Of a DNA stretch of 64,000 bases, positions 1 through 9,939 are shown in pieces; the stretch's first letter is position 1, and each line of letters begins with the position of its first letter. Made by a program: the position numbers and the translations under genes. This DNA is from Comamonadaceae bacterium (GTDB taxonomy: Bacteria > Pseudomonadota > Gammaproteobacteria > Burkholderiales > Burkholderiaceae_C): NCBI GenBank assembly GCA_027486255.1, contig JAIXPL010000049.1, positions 38,284 through 102,283 of the forward strand, given 5' to 3'. Under the pieces are notes generated by a model. It made no database searches. It was not told where the DNA came from and saw nothing but the letters and a program-made list of their open reading frames with translations.

Positions 1-364
1 GGCCCCGGTAATGCAGTACCGGCAGATCAAAGCCGCCGCCATTCCAGCTCACCAGCTGGGGCACGTGCTTTTCCACGGTATTGAAAAAGGTCTGAATGAC
101 GCGCCCTTCCTGACTCTGGCCCTCCAGTTCGCGATCGACGAAAGAGTGCACGTGCAGGCCTTCGGCGTTGCGGAACACGCAGCTGATCACCAGCACCCGC
201 TGCAGGTACAAGGGCACGAAATCGCTCTTGCCCTCCTCGGCGCGCTGGGCCTGCCAGGCAGCGTAGGCCTGGGCGTCAGTCTGGCCCTCGGCCAGGCCGG
301 CAGCGCGCAGGCCGGCCAGGTCGGGAATGGTTTCGATGTCAAACACCAGCACGGGCCAGGCCAT
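1..364 (-). CDS. Predicted 3'-5' exonuclease (PolB-like DnaQ fold), truncated by the window edge
   Basis: Minus-strand translation MAWPVLVFDIETIPDLAGLRAAGL...VLVISCVFRN...QLVSWNGGGFDLPVLHYRG has DIET and WNGxxFDLP exonuclease motifs. Confidence 0.8.
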   Translation of the reverse strand, partial: MAWPVLVFDIETIPDLAGLRAAGLAEGQTDAQAYAAWQAQRAEEGKSDFVPLYLQRVLVISCVFRNAEGLHVHSFVDRELEGQSQEGRVIQTFFNTVEKHVPQLVSWNGGGFDLPVLHYRG

Positions 365-424
365 GGGAATCCTCCTTTGCCCTGCAAGGATAAGCCCGCT
401 GGCCGGCCGCGCCGGCGAGAGTGC

Positions 425-1666
425 TCAGCTGGCCGAAATCTGGCGGCCGTTGAGCGGCTGCACTGGGCGTGCGTTGCGTTTGAAGGGGAACTGTTCCACC
501 TGCTCGCGGGCAATGTTGACCGGGGTCTTCAAGATGAAGAACTTCACGCCCTCGGTGCACGGCGGCGTGGTCAGCGAGCCATCGTAGCTCCAGAACTCCA
601 ACTCGCGCGGCAGCAGGTTGGCCGGGTTGAAGTTCACGCCCTCCACAGCCACCTCGGGGCCCTCTTTCTTGGGCGCATGCTCCCACAGCTGCTTGAGGCC
701 GGGGTTCTCATTGCCCTCCCTGAACAGCACGGCCAGCACGGCCAGCTTGCCTTCCTTGTTCTTGTGCACGAAGTGCGCCACCATGGCCGAAGGTTTGCCG
801 TCCACGGTTTCTTCACTGGGGCGGTGGAAATGGAACTGCAGGAGGTCGTAAGGCATGCTGTCGATGCGCAGCTTGCTGCCCTCGGCCACATTCACCTGGA
901 TGGTGTGGCCGTTGTTGATGATGCGCAGCGGTCCATTCTGGTAGGCCGCCGTCACCACCGACTTGGTCTTCTCAAAGGGGCCGCGGATGTCCACCGGCGA
1001 CTGCGAGCGACCGCGGCCGCACATGGCGAATTCCTTGCCCCAGTTATCAGGGCCCATCTCGCCCTCGTAGCCCCAGTGGGTGTGCTTCTTGCCATCCTTG
1101 CCCTTGTCGCCTTGGCCCGCCTTGTCCGCGGACTTGTCCTTGGGCTCGGCCTCGGGCATCTTGCTCACGCCCTGGGGCAGGCACTCGGAGAGCACCTTGA
1201 CGTCCTGGCCCGCCGAGGCCAGGGCCTTCTGCGAGGCGCAGATCAGGTTGCGGCGGCTGCCCCAGTCGGCCGCATCCAGGGCCTTCTTGAAGGCCTCGAT
1301 CGTGGCCGGATCGTCGCCGCCCTTGGTGAGGAGCCGCAGCGCACCCAGGCCGGCATGGCGCTCGGGCGAGAGTGTCTTCTCCTTCTTGTAGGCAGCCTCC
1401 AGGTCGCGCAGGGTCTCACCATTGACCAGGGCCTCGCGCAGCGCCTCCAGCTGCAAGGCCTTGGCTTGCAGGGGCGGCGCATCCTTCTGGAGCTTTTCGA
1501 GTTCTTCGGAGGTCTCCTCCACCTTCTTCTCGGCCGCCTCGGCCTTCTCGGTCAACTCGGCCAGTTGGGCACCGCTCTCGGCCCCCTTCTTGTGGGCCAT
1601 GTAGCCAAAGGCACCCGCGCCACCCAGGCCCAGGACGAGGAGGATTTCAAGAATGAGTCTTTTCAT
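425..1666 (-). CDS. Alpha-type carbonic anhydrase with N-terminal membrane anchor and coiled-coil extension
   Basis: C-terminal half HWGYEGEMGPDNWG...QSPVDI...FHFHRPSEETVDG...AHFVH...SLTTPPCTEGV carries the alpha-CA zinc histidines; N-terminus has a TM segment and Glu/Lys-rich coiled coil. Confidence 0.88.
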   Translation of the reverse strand: MKRLILEILLVLGLGGAGAFGYMAHKKGAESGAQLAELTEKAEAAEKKVEETSEELEKLQKDAPPLQAKALQLEALREALVNGETLRDLEAAYKKEKTLSPERHAGLGALRLLTKGGDDPATIEAFKKALDAADWGSRRNLICASQKALASAGQDVKVLSECLPQGVSKMPEAEPKDKSADKAGQGDKGKDGKKHTHWGYEGEMGPDNWGKEFAMCGRGRSQSPVDIRGPFEKTKSVVTAAYQNGPLRIINNGHTIQVNVAEGSKLRIDSMPYDLLQFHFHRPSEETVDGKPSAMVAHFVHKNKEGKLAVLAVLFREGNENPGLKQLWEHAPKKEGPEVAVEGVNFNPANLLPRELEFWSYDGSLTTPPCTEGVKFFILKTPVNIAREQVEQFPFKRNARPVQPLNGRQISAS

Positions 1667-1732
1667 GGTGGAGTCCGTGCAGAGCGAAGGCTCTCAATGT
1701 TTATAAATATTAACTTTTGGCGTGGGACAGGC

Positions 1733-2179
1733 TCAGGCGCTGCTCCCCAGGTTGAACTGCAGCACGCCCAGGTCGTCCATCTGGCGCTGCTCGCGCTGCG
1801 CGGCGTTCTTGCGGGCCAGCGCCAGGTCTTGGTCCACCAGCGCCTGCATCTTCATGCGCTCCTTCTCGGCCTCGACCAAGCGCAGGCGCACACCGGCAAG
1901 CACGCGATCGAGCTGGGCGATGTCCTGCTCCACGCGCTGCAGCAGGGTCAGCAGCTGGGCGGCGAACTGCCGTCGGTTCATGGTCTCGTGCATGCCGGCG
2001 CTGGTGCTGCCGGCCTCGGCAGGTTGCTGGTAATCGGCGTACAGGCGCATCAGCCGAGTCCGGCTCTCCTGCAGGCTCTGCCCGCGCAGACGAAGCTGCT
2101 GCAGCTCGCCCTGGATGCGGCTCAGCTCGTCCTGGGCCTTGTTCAGAAGGACGGACCAACAGGCTCTGGCTTGGCTCAT
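1733..2179 (-). CDS. fliJ: Flagellar export protein FliJ
   Basis: 148 aa coiled-coil protein directly downstream of fliI. Confidence 0.8.
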   Translation of the reverse strand: MSQARACWSVLLNKAQDELSRIQGELQQLRLRGQSLQESRTRLMRLYADYQQPAEAGSTSAGMHETMNRRQFAAQLLTLLQRVEQDIAQLDRVLAGVRLRLVEAEKERMKMQALVDQDLALARKNAAQREQRQMDDLGVLQFNLGSSA

Positions 2180-2212
2180 GACCGGGCTCGCTCCCTGAAA
2201 GATTCAGTTGGT

Positions 2213-3538
2213 TTAGTTCGCATGCAGCAGCTGCCGCAGATCCTCACGGGTCTGGGCGACCGACTGCCCCAGGTGCATGTCCTGGCGCAAAAAGGCCTCC
2301 AGGGCTTGGCGCAGGCGGATGGCCTCGTCCAGCTCTGGGTTGGTGCCGCTTTCGTAAGCGCCCACCTGGATCAGGTCCGAGTTCTGCTGGTAGAGCGACC
2401 ACAGCCGCCTGAAGCGGTTGGCGGTCTTCAAGTCGTCCGGGCTGAGCAGGCTCTGCATCAGCCGCGAGATCGAGCCATTGAGGTCGATGGCCGGGTAATG
2501 CGCGGCATCGGCCAGCTTGCGCGAGAGCATCACCTGCCCGTCCAGCGACGCACGGGCAATGTCCACGATGGGGTCGTTGGCATCATCCCCTTCGGCCAGC
2601 ACGGTGTAGATGGCGGTAATGGAGCCGTGGCCGTGGCGGCCAGTGCCGGCGCGCTCAATCAGGTTGGGCAGCAGCGCGAACACGGAAGGCGGGTAGCCCT
2701 TGGCGGTGGGCGGCTCGCCCACGGCCAGGCCGATCTCCCGCTGGGCATGGGCCACGCGGGTGAGGCTGTCTACCAGCATCAGCACGTCTTTGCCCTGGTC
2801 GCGGAAGTACTCGGCCACCAGGTGCGTCATCTGCGCGGCTTTGAGGCGCAGCACGGGGGACACGTTGGCGGGCGCGGCAATCACCACCGACTTGGCCAGC
2901 CCCTCCTCGCCCAGGGTTTCGTTGATGAAGGCCTGCACCTCGCGGCCCCGCTCGCCGACCAGGCCAATCACCACCACGTCGGCCTCTGTGAATCGGGTGA
3001 GCATGCCCAAGAGCACGCTCTTGCCCACGCCGGAGCCAGCCACCAGGCCGATGCGCTGGCCGCGGCCGATTGTGAGCAGGCCGTTGATGGCCTTGACGCC
3101 CACGTCCAGCACCTTGTTGATGGGGCCGCGCTCCATGGGGTTGATGGGCAGGCCCCGCAGGGACAGCTGCGTGGGGCACTGCGGCGCAGGCTTGCCGTCG
3201 ATGGCATGGCCGCGGCCGTCAATGATCCGGCCCAGCAGCTGCGGGCCCAGGCCCACGGAGCCACTGTCGGGCATGATGCGCACCGACGAGCCGGGGCCAA
3301 TGCCGGCCGGCTCGGTGAAGGGCATCAAAAAAAGAGTCTTGTCCTGAAAGCCGACCACCTCGGCCTCCACGACCTGGCCGTCCTCGGCCAGGATTTCGCA
3401 GCAGGTGCCAATCGGCGCCATGATGCCGCGCGCCTCCAGGCGCAGGCCCACCAGGCGCACCAGGGTGCCGCAGCGCTGCGGCTCGGGCGCGCGCACGCTG
3501 GCCAGCGTGCGCTCAACCTCCAAGGCAAAGTCGCTCAT
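2213..3538 (-). CDS. fliI: Flagellum-specific ATPase FliI
   Basis: Walker A GSGVGKSVLLGM, GERGREVQAFI, DSLTRVAHAQREIGLAVGEPP. Confidence 0.97.
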   Translation of the reverse strand: MSDFALEVERTLASVRAPEPQRCGTLVRLVGLRLEARGIMAPIGTCCEILAEDGQVVEAEVVGFQDKTLFLMPFTEPAGIGPGSSVRIMPDSGSVGLGPQLLGRIIDGRGHAIDGKPAPQCPTQLSLRGLPINPMERGPINKVLDVGVKAINGLLTIGRGQRIGLVAGSGVGKSVLLGMLTRFTEADVVVIGLVGERGREVQAFINETLGEEGLAKSVVIAAPANVSPVLRLKAAQMTHLVAEYFRDQGKDVLMLVDSLTRVAHAQREIGLAVGEPPTAKGYPPSVFALLPNLIERAGTGRHGHGSITAIYTVLAEGDDANDPIVDIARASLDGQVMLSRKLADAAHYPAIDLNGSISRLMQSLLSPDDLKTANRFRRLWSLYQQNSDLIQVGAYESGTNPELDEAIRLRQALEAFLRQDMHLGQSVAQTREDLRQLLHAN

Positions 3539-4617
3539 GGGGCGGGCTCCTGCGGCGGGGATGGGGCGTCATCGGCCGGCACGCTTTCAGCAGCCGGGGG
3601 GTTATCCACCGCTTGAGCAGGCTCGGGGGCAAGCACGGCTTCGGCCTCCACCACCGGGGCAAAGCGGTTGCTGCGCGCGGCCTCGGCCATGCGCGGCTGG
3701 GCATCGAGCACCGTGTTGGCTTGCGAACGCCGCGCAGCCAGCCGGTCAGGCTGGAAGGCCGATTGCCGTGCCGAGCGTTGGGGGTCCAGCAGCAGCTGGC
3801 GCGCCAGCGCATCCAGGCGGTGTTCAATCAGGTCGCTCACCACGGCATCGTCGGCGCTGGCGCGCACGCTGCCGGGCTTGAGTTGTTCGTTGGGCACCAG
3901 CTGCCAGGGCTTGGCCGGCTCGGCAGGGCTGGCCTCGCCTTCGGCGCTGCTCTCGGCCGCCGGGCGTTCCAGCCAGGGCTGCAGCAGGGCCAGGTCATCC
4001 GGGTGAAGTTCCACTTGCACACGGGCCTGTCGGCTGCCCAATTCCTCTACGCAGCGCTGCACCAGGCGTTCGATGGCCTGCGGCGACTGGCTGAGCTCAC
4101 CCAGCACCAGCTGTTCAGCCAGGTGCAGAGCCAGGCGCTTGAGGGGTTCGTGAAGGCGCTCAGGGCTCTGGCCCAGGGCGGCGACTTGCTCTTCCAGCGA
4201 GGCGATGCGCTCGCGCAACTGCCGCTGGCCCTCGTCGCCGGCCTGCAAAAGTTCCTGCTGCGCCTCCAGCCGGCCGTGTTCCTGGCCCTTGGCATAGGCT
4301 TCCAGGCGCGCCTCTTCCAGGGCCTCCTGGCTTACGCCGCCTTCGCTGCTCGCTGGGCTGTCTTCAAGTGCAGGCAAGGCCTCCAGGGCCATCTCGGCGG
4401 GTTCGTCCCAGACCTCGTCGGACCAGGGGTCCTCCTCGGGAGGCGCCGTCTGCACCAAGGGCGGGGGCGGGGCGGCTTCAAAGTTCTTGAGGCTGCGCTC
4501 GCTCCATTGAACCAGGCGAAAACTCTCGCCCGGCCCATCAGGGTGCAGGAAGTCGACACTCGCCCAGACCCGGGCCGTGCGCTCGGCTTCGCTGCGGGCG
4601 CTGCGTGGATCAGACAA
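3535..4617 (-). CDS. fliH: Flagellar assembly protein FliH
   Basis: Between fliG and fliI; C-terminal FliH-like region LALHLAEQLVLGELSQSPQAIERLVQRCVEEL; likely TTG start at 4617 overlapping the fliG stop (start uncertain). Confidence 0.85.
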   Translation of the reverse strand: MSDPRSARSEAERTARVWASVDFLHPDGPGESFRLVQWSERSLKNFEAAPPPPLVQTAPPEEDPWSDEVWDEPAEMALEALPALEDSPASSEGGVSQEALEEARLEAYAKGQEHGRLEAQQELLQAGDEGQRQLRERIASLEEQVAALGQSPERLHEPLKRLALHLAEQLVLGELSQSPQAIERLVQRCVEELGSRQARVQVELHPDDLALLQPWLERPAAESSAEGEASPAEPAKPWQLVPNEQLKPGSVRASADDAVVSDLIEHRLDALARQLLLDPQRSARQSAFQPDRLAARRSQANTVLDAQPRMAEAARSNRFAPVVEAEAVLAPEPAQAVDNPPAAESVPADDAPSPPQEPAP

Positions 4618-5659
4618 AGTCCTCGCCTCCGCCCAGCACCAGATCGCCCGCGTCCGAGAGCTTGCGCGCAATGCGCATGATCTTCTTCTGCGCTTCTTCC
4701 ACGTCGGCAATGCGCAGCGGGCCCTTGGCTTCCATATCGTCCTTGAACATGCCGCGCGCACGTTCGGACATGTTGCCGAAGAACTTGTCCTTGACCCCAT
4801 CGCTGGCGCCCTTGAGCGCGATCATCAGCTGATCGGGTTCGACATTGCGCATGAGCACCTGGATACCGCGGTTGTCCACCCCGGTCAGATTCTCGAAGGT
4901 GAACATGTTGTCCTGGATCTTCTGCATCAGATCGGGGTCCAGCTCGGTCAAGCCCATCATGACCGAAGCTTCCAGCTCGGTCTTGGTGAAGTTCATGATC
5001 TTGGCCGCAGCCTTGACGCCACCAAAACTCGAGGACTTGGCCGAAGAGTTGTTGGAGAACTGCTTCTTCATGATGGCTTCCAGCTCCTCCATGGCGGAGG
5101 GCTGCACCACATCAAGATTGGCCACGCGCTGGATGATCTCGGCGCGGGAATCCATGGGCAGGTAGTTCAGCACGTCGGCCGCCACCTGGTTTTCCAGCAC
5201 CGACAAGATGATGGCGGTGACCTGCGGATGCTCGCCCCGGATCATCTCGGCAATCGAGCGGGCGTCCATCCAGGCCAGGATGTCCAGCCCCTTGCTGCCC
5301 TGCCCCGGCATGATTCGGTTGATCACCGAGGCGGCCTTGTCATCGCCCAAGGCGCGCTTGAGCACCTTCTCCACGTAGTCGGTGGTGCCCAGGCCCAGGC
5401 TGGTCTGCTTTTTAATGGTGGCCACAAAATCGTCCAGGGTGGCGTTCACCGCCTCCTGCGAGAGGTCAGCCACCGACACCATGGCAGCCCCCAGGGACTG
5501 CACTTCTTTGGGGTTCAGGTAGCGGATGATCTCCGCGGCCTGCTGCTCACCCAAAAGCAGCATCAACACGGCCGCCCGCTGGGTGCCCGTGAGCTCGGCC
5601 ATCTCGCGTTCGAGATTGGCCGCCATCTCCAGGGCTTTTGCATCTTTTTCGTCTGCCAT
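4610..5659 (-). CDS. fliG: Flagellar motor switch protein FliG
   Basis: 349 aa, ELTGTQRAAVLMLLLGEQQAAEIIRYLNPKEVQ and EHPQVTAIILSVL. Confidence 0.96.
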   Translation of the reverse strand: MADEKDAKALEMAANLEREMAELTGTQRAAVLMLLLGEQQAAEIIRYLNPKEVQSLGAAMVSVADLSQEAVNATLDDFVATIKKQTSLGLGTTDYVEKVLKRALGDDKAASVINRIMPGQGSKGLDILAWMDARSIAEMIRGEHPQVTAIILSVLENQVAADVLNYLPMDSRAEIIQRVANLDVVQPSAMEELEAIMKKQFSNNSSAKSSSFGGVKAAAKIMNFTKTELEASVMMGLTELDPDLMQKIQDNMFTFENLTGVDNRGIQVLMRNVEPDQLMIALKGASDGVKDKFFGNMSERARGMFKDDMEAKGPLRIADVEEAQKKIMRIARKLSDAGDLVLGGGEDFV

Positions 5660-5698
5660 CGCAAGCTCCGTCGTGAGGTTTGAGTCAGCGGTACGGCC

Positions 5699-7528
5699 TC
5701 AGCCGGACTTGATCATGTTCTTGAGCACGCTGGCCACCCGTGCCGAGTCTTCGGCCACGATCATGCGCACCAGGGCCACCTTGTCGTCATAGGAGTTGGC
5801 AGTGTCCAACATCTCCAGGGAGATGGTCGATTTCTTCGGCTTGAGCTTGGCCTTGAGCTGCTCCAGGGTTTCGCCCTCGCCCAGCTGGATGGCATTGAGC
5901 TCCTCCGGCGTGAGTTCGCCATCGGGCAGAGGCTTGTCGCCCTGGGCCAGGGCCAGCGCAGCGGCTTCCTTGGCCTTCTCGTCGCCATGGAGCATGTGCA
6001 TCACGGCCGGGCGCACCACCAGCATCAGGAATGCCACGAACACCAGGCCCAGCATACCGGTCTTGATGTGGCTGAGGATGGCCTCATCCTTGTACCAAGG
6101 CACGCTCATGTCGAACACGCTTTCCGGCTCGAACTTGGCGGCCACCACCGTGACCACGTCACCACGGGCCTCGTCGTAGCCGACCACGCTGCGCACCAGG
6201 TTCTGCAGGCGATCGAGTTCCTCGGGCTTGTAGGGATTGGGTTCCGGCGGGGGCGCCTCGCCCTTGTCGTTCTTGGGGCCCACGGTGGGCGCACGCTCGT
6301 TGATCACCACGGCCACAGTCAGGCGCTCCACGGTACCGGTGGCGCTCTTGATGTGGCGCACCGAGCGGTCCATTTCGTAGTTGCGCGTGGTGCGCTGCGA
6401 CTTCACGTCATTGGCACCGGCCGGGCCGTTGGCGTTGGCACTGGGGGCTGTCGGCGGCGTGTTGGACAGCGCGCCAGGCACACCGGCGGCCTCGCGGGTG
6501 GCGTTGCGCTCTTCGCTCAGCACCTCCGAGCGGGTCTTGGGGCCCTTGTCGCGGTTGTCAAAGTTTTCCGTGGTGGTCTCAGACGTGCTGAAGTCCAGGC
6601 TCAGGTTCACCTGCGAGCGCACATTGTTCTCGCCGGCAATGGGCATGAGGATTTCGTTAACGCGCTGGCGCAGCGTCTCTTCCATCTTCTGCTTGTGCTG
6701 CTGCTGCGCGCCGGTCAGGCCCAGGGCGGATTCAGCGGCCGACTCGGTGACCAGACGGCCGTTGTTGTCGACCACCGACACGTTTTCAGGGGTCAGCATG
6801 GGCACGCTCGAGGCCACCAGGTTGACGATGGCCTGCACCTGCGTGGGCGAGAGCATGCGCCCCGGATGCGGCGTGACCACCACCGAGGCCTTGGGCGGCG
6901 TGCGGTCGCGCACAAAGGCCGACTGCTTGGGCATGGCCAGGTGTACGCGGGCGGCCTGGATAGCCTGAATATGCATCCCGCTGCGCGCCAGCTCTTGCTC
7001 CATGGCGGCCACGTAGCGCACCTGCTCCATGAACTGGCTGGTGGTCATGGACGACTGCTCCTTGAGCGTGTCCAGGCCCACGGGCGCCTGCTTCGGGATG
7101 CCTTTGGAGGCCAGGAAGATACGGGCCTCGTGGTAGCGGTTGGTCGGCACCGTGACCTGGCCGTTGCCCGGGTCGAGCTGCGGCTTGAACTCCGCGCCCT
7201 TGAGCGCCTCCATGGCGGCCTGGGTGTCAGATTCGCTCATGCCGGCCGAGATGGTGCGGTACGTGGGTGCGTTGATGGCGTTGTAGACCGCGGCAAACAG
7301 CAGCATGGCCACGGCCACGATCATGAAGGGCAAGGCCTTCTTGACGGCAGGCTGGTCCAGCAGCTGGCGCAGCGGCCCAAAGGGGCCGGTGGGCGATACC
7401 AGGGTGGTGAGCATGCCGCCCGAAGGCTGCGCTGCGGGCGCATTGGCGCCCGTGGTGGCCAGGGGGCCGCCGGTGGCGGCAGCGGAGGCGGTCATGCCCG
7501 GCAGGGGGGCAGTAGCAGTGGTGGCCAT
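5699..7528 (-). CDS. fliF: Flagellar MS-ring protein FliF
   Basis: 609 aa, YRTISAGMSESDTQAAMEAL, conserved context upstream of fliG. Confidence 0.96.
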   Translation of the reverse strand: MATTATAPLPGMTASAAATGGPLATTGANAPAAQPSGGMLTTLVSPTGPFGPLRQLLDQPAVKKALPFMIVAVAMLLFAAVYNAINAPTYRTISAGMSESDTQAAMEALKGAEFKPQLDPGNGQVTVPTNRYHEARIFLASKGIPKQAPVGLDTLKEQSSMTTSQFMEQVRYVAAMEQELARSGMHIQAIQAARVHLAMPKQSAFVRDRTPPKASVVVTPHPGRMLSPTQVQAIVNLVASSVPMLTPENVSVVDNNGRLVTESAAESALGLTGAQQQHKQKMEETLRQRVNEILMPIAGENNVRSQVNLSLDFSTSETTTENFDNRDKGPKTRSEVLSEERNATREAAGVPGALSNTPPTAPSANANGPAGANDVKSQRTTRNYEMDRSVRHIKSATGTVERLTVAVVINERAPTVGPKNDKGEAPPPEPNPYKPEELDRLQNLVRSVVGYDEARGDVVTVVAAKFEPESVFDMSVPWYKDEAILSHIKTGMLGLVFVAFLMLVVRPAVMHMLHGDEKAKEAAALALAQGDKPLPDGELTPEELNAIQLGEGETLEQLKAKLKPKKSTISLEMLDTANSYDDKVALVRMIVAEDSARVASVLKNMIKSG

Positions 7529-7560
7529 GTTGGTCAGTCGCTTTCAGGGCTCAGCGGCGC

Positions 7561-7896
7561 TCACACCGGCATGTTGAGAATGTCTTCATAGGCCTTGAGC
7601 ACCTTGTTGCGCACCTGCAAGGTGGCTTCAAAGCTCAGGGACGACTTTTGCGTGGCCAGTACCACGTCGGTGAGGGGCACGTCTTCACCGCGCTCGTAGG
7701 CCTCGACCATCTTGCGCGAGTTCATCTGCGCGTCATTGACCTGGTTCAGCAAGGACTTCACGGCATCGCCAAAGCCTGGCTTGTCGACGCCCTGGCTCTC
7801 CAGGGCAGACGCGCCGCCGGCGGCTTGCGTCTGGTGGGCGCGCAGCGTGGCCAGCATGGACTGGATGTTGGTGTTGGAGGTGACTTTGTCGATCAT
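7561..7896 (-). CDS. fliE: Flagellar hook-basal body protein FliE
   Basis: 111 aa, LLNQVNDAQMNSRKMVEAYERGEDVPLTDVVLATQKSSLSFEATLQVRNKVLKAYEDILNMPV. Confidence 0.95.
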   Translation of the reverse strand: MIDKVTSNTNIQSMLATLRAHQTQAAGGASALESQGVDKPGFGDAVKSLLNQVNDAQMNSRKMVEAYERGEDVPLTDVVLATQKSSLSFEATLQVRNKVLKAYEDILNMPV

Positions 7897-7924
7897 GGTC
7901 AGGTTCTCGGTGCGTCAGCAAAGA

Positions 7925-9397
7925 TCAAGCGCCCACGGCGACGCCGCCGCCCTTGAGTTTGGCGAGCTTGTAGCGCAGGGTGCGTGGGCTGATACCCAAC
8001 TTGCGAGCCGCATCCATGCGGCTGTAGGTGCTCTGGATGGCAGCCATGATCAGCTGCTGCTCGCTCATCTGCACAGCCAGCTGCAAGCTCGCTGGCTCCT
8101 CGATGGCGTGTGGTGCGGCAGCTGGTGTGGCGGCCTCGGCCCATTCAGCCTGGGCGGGCTGGCTGGGCTGATAAAGCTGGTTCAGTGCAACAGGCTCAGC
8201 CAGCATGGGCTGGGCCTGTACCGGCTGGGGCGCAGCCTCTGTGGCCAGGCCAGGCAGGGGCTCATCGAACATCAGGTGCTCGGGCGTGATCACATCACCC
8301 GAACAGAGCACCAGGGCGCGCATGACCACGTTCTCCAGCTCACGCACATTGCCCGGCCAGGCATGGCTCTTCAGGCGGGCCTGCGCCTCGGCACTGACGG
8401 ACAGCACCTGGCCGCCAACAGCATGGCGCATGAGCAAGCGCAGCACCAGGGGCAGGATGTCGCCCGGGCGCTCGCGCAGTGGCGGCACCCGCATCTTGAA
8501 GGTAGACAGGCGGAAATACAGGTCTTCACGGAATTCACGACGCTGGGTGCTGGCGCGCAGGTCGCGGTTGGTGGCGGCGACCACGCGCACGTCCAGATCG
8601 AGCGGGCGCTCGCCGCCCAGGCGCATGAGCTGGCGCTCCTGCAGCACGCGCAGCAGCTTGGCCTGCAGGTGCAGGGGCATCTCGGCAATCTCGTCGAGGA
8701 AGAGCGTGCCGCCCTGGGCCTGCTCAAACATGCCGCGGTGCTCTTTGATGGCGCCCGTAAAGGCGCCCTTCTCATGGCCAAAGAGCATGTCTTCGATCAG
8801 GTGGTCCGGCAGCGCCGCGCAATTGAGGGCCACAAAAGGCCCCTGAGCACGCGCAGAAGATTCGTGCAGGACGCGGGCCAGCACTTCCTTGCCGGCGCCG
8901 GTGGGGCCTTCAATGAGCACACTCACGGGCGCACGGGCCACGCGCTGGGCCAGAGCCAACAGGTGGCGGCTGGCCGGGTCGACGTACACCACGGTGCGCG
9001 GCGCGCGCGGTGCGCTCACCGGTGCAGGTGCGGCCGGGGCCGGGCGCTGGCTGGCGGCTTGCCAAGCCTGGGCAGAAAAATCGTCGGCGGCCAGCACATG
9101 CTGGGCACCCAGGCGCATGGCCGCCACGGCCAATTCAAGCTCGCGGCGTTCCACCCGGCAAAGAATGGGGCGCGACGGACCCTCTTGCAGGGCCAGCACA
9201 TCGCTCAAGAGTTGGGGGCTGCCTTCCAGGCGCAAGGCGAGCAGGTCGGCCTGCGGCAGGCGCGCTTGCAGTTCCTCCAGCGTGGCCACTGGATGAACCG
9301 CCAAGCCGGCTGCGGCCAGCTGGGCCCGCTCCGCATCGTTCAACGCGCGGAAGGGATCCAGCCAGAGAAGCTGCTGCGTGGTGGCGGGGTTGTTCAT
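7925..9397 (-). CDS. Sigma-54-dependent flagellar transcriptional activator (FleQ/FleR-like)
   Basis: Degenerate N-terminal receiver-like domain, Walker [17 protein letters not shown] loop, C-terminal Fis-type HTH; start chosen at MNNPATTQQ. Confidence 0.88.
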   Translation of the reverse strand: MNNPATTQQLLWLDPFRALNDAERAQLAAAGLAVHPVATLEELQARLPQADLLALRLEGSPQLLSDVLALQEGPSRPILCRVERRELELAVAAMRLGAQHVLAADDFSAQAWQAASQRPAPAAPAPVSAPRAPRTVVYVDPASRHLLALAQRVARAPVSVLIEGPTGAGKEVLARVLHESSARAQGPFVALNCAALPDHLIEDMLFGHEKGAFTGAIKEHRGMFEQAQGGTLFLDEIAEMPLHLQAKLLRVLQERQLMRLGGERPLDLDVRVVAATNRDLRASTQRREFREDLYFRLSTFKMRVPPLRERPGDILPLVLRLLMRHAVGGQVLSVSAEAQARLKSHAWPGNVRELENVVMRALVLCSGDVITPEHLMFDEPLPGLATEAAPQPVQAQPMLAEPVALNQLYQPSQPAQAEWAEAATPAAAPHAIEEPASLQLAVQMSEQQLIMAAIQSTYSRMDAARKLGISPRTLRYKLAKLKGGGVAVGA

Positions 9398-9520
9398 GGC
9401 ATGGGCCTTAAAGTCGACAGTTCGACCAAGGAAAGCAAAGCTTATGCCATGATAAAAAACACTTTTAAAGTGTCTTTTCAGTCGATAAAACACACCAAAT
9501 GTATTGTTTTACGGGGTATT

Positions 9521-9880
9521 TCATCCAGGCCGACGAAAAGTCGACAGGCGCCGCAGGTCAGCGCGTTCGAGCACAGGCTCTTCCAACTCGGGAGCCTGGC
9601 GACCAGGGTGGGGAATGAAGGCGTCCGATGAGGAGGCGCTCACATGGGGCGCAGGGGAGGCATGCACGGCACGGCCCGACAGGGCGGAAGTACCTTCTTT
9701 GGCCGAGAAACCGGCGCAAAACAGGCCATCGGCGCGCAGCACCTCAATGGCAGGCAAATTCCTGGACTTGAAGCCCATCAGGCGGCAGGTGTAGGGCAGC
9801 TGCGGATCCCAGCTCACGGCCAAGTGCCGGCACTGGAAGCAGTTGGGCCCGGCCACGCGTGCGGGAGCCGATTCAGGCAT
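9521..9880 (-). CDS. Small four-cysteine conserved hypothetical protein
   Basis: NCFQCRHLAVSWDPQLPYTCRLMGFKSRNLPAIEVLRADGLFCAGF. Confidence 0.65.
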   Translation of the reverse strand: MPESAPARVAGPNCFQCRHLAVSWDPQLPYTCRLMGFKSRNLPAIEVLRADGLFCAGFSAKEGTSALSGRAVHASPAPHVSASSSDAFIPHPGRQAPELEEPVLERADLRRLSTFRRPG

Positions 9881-9939
9881 GGCAACCAGGGCCAGGCGAG
9901 AAATTGAAGCCGTTCAGGCGAGAGAAGGCGCTGCCTGCA

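Noticed and set aside
11-3616. 1201 aa plus-strand ORF
   Set aside because: Antisense to the carbonic anhydrase, fliJ and fliI; His/Gly/Leu-rich composition typical of spurious open frames opposite high-GC genes.
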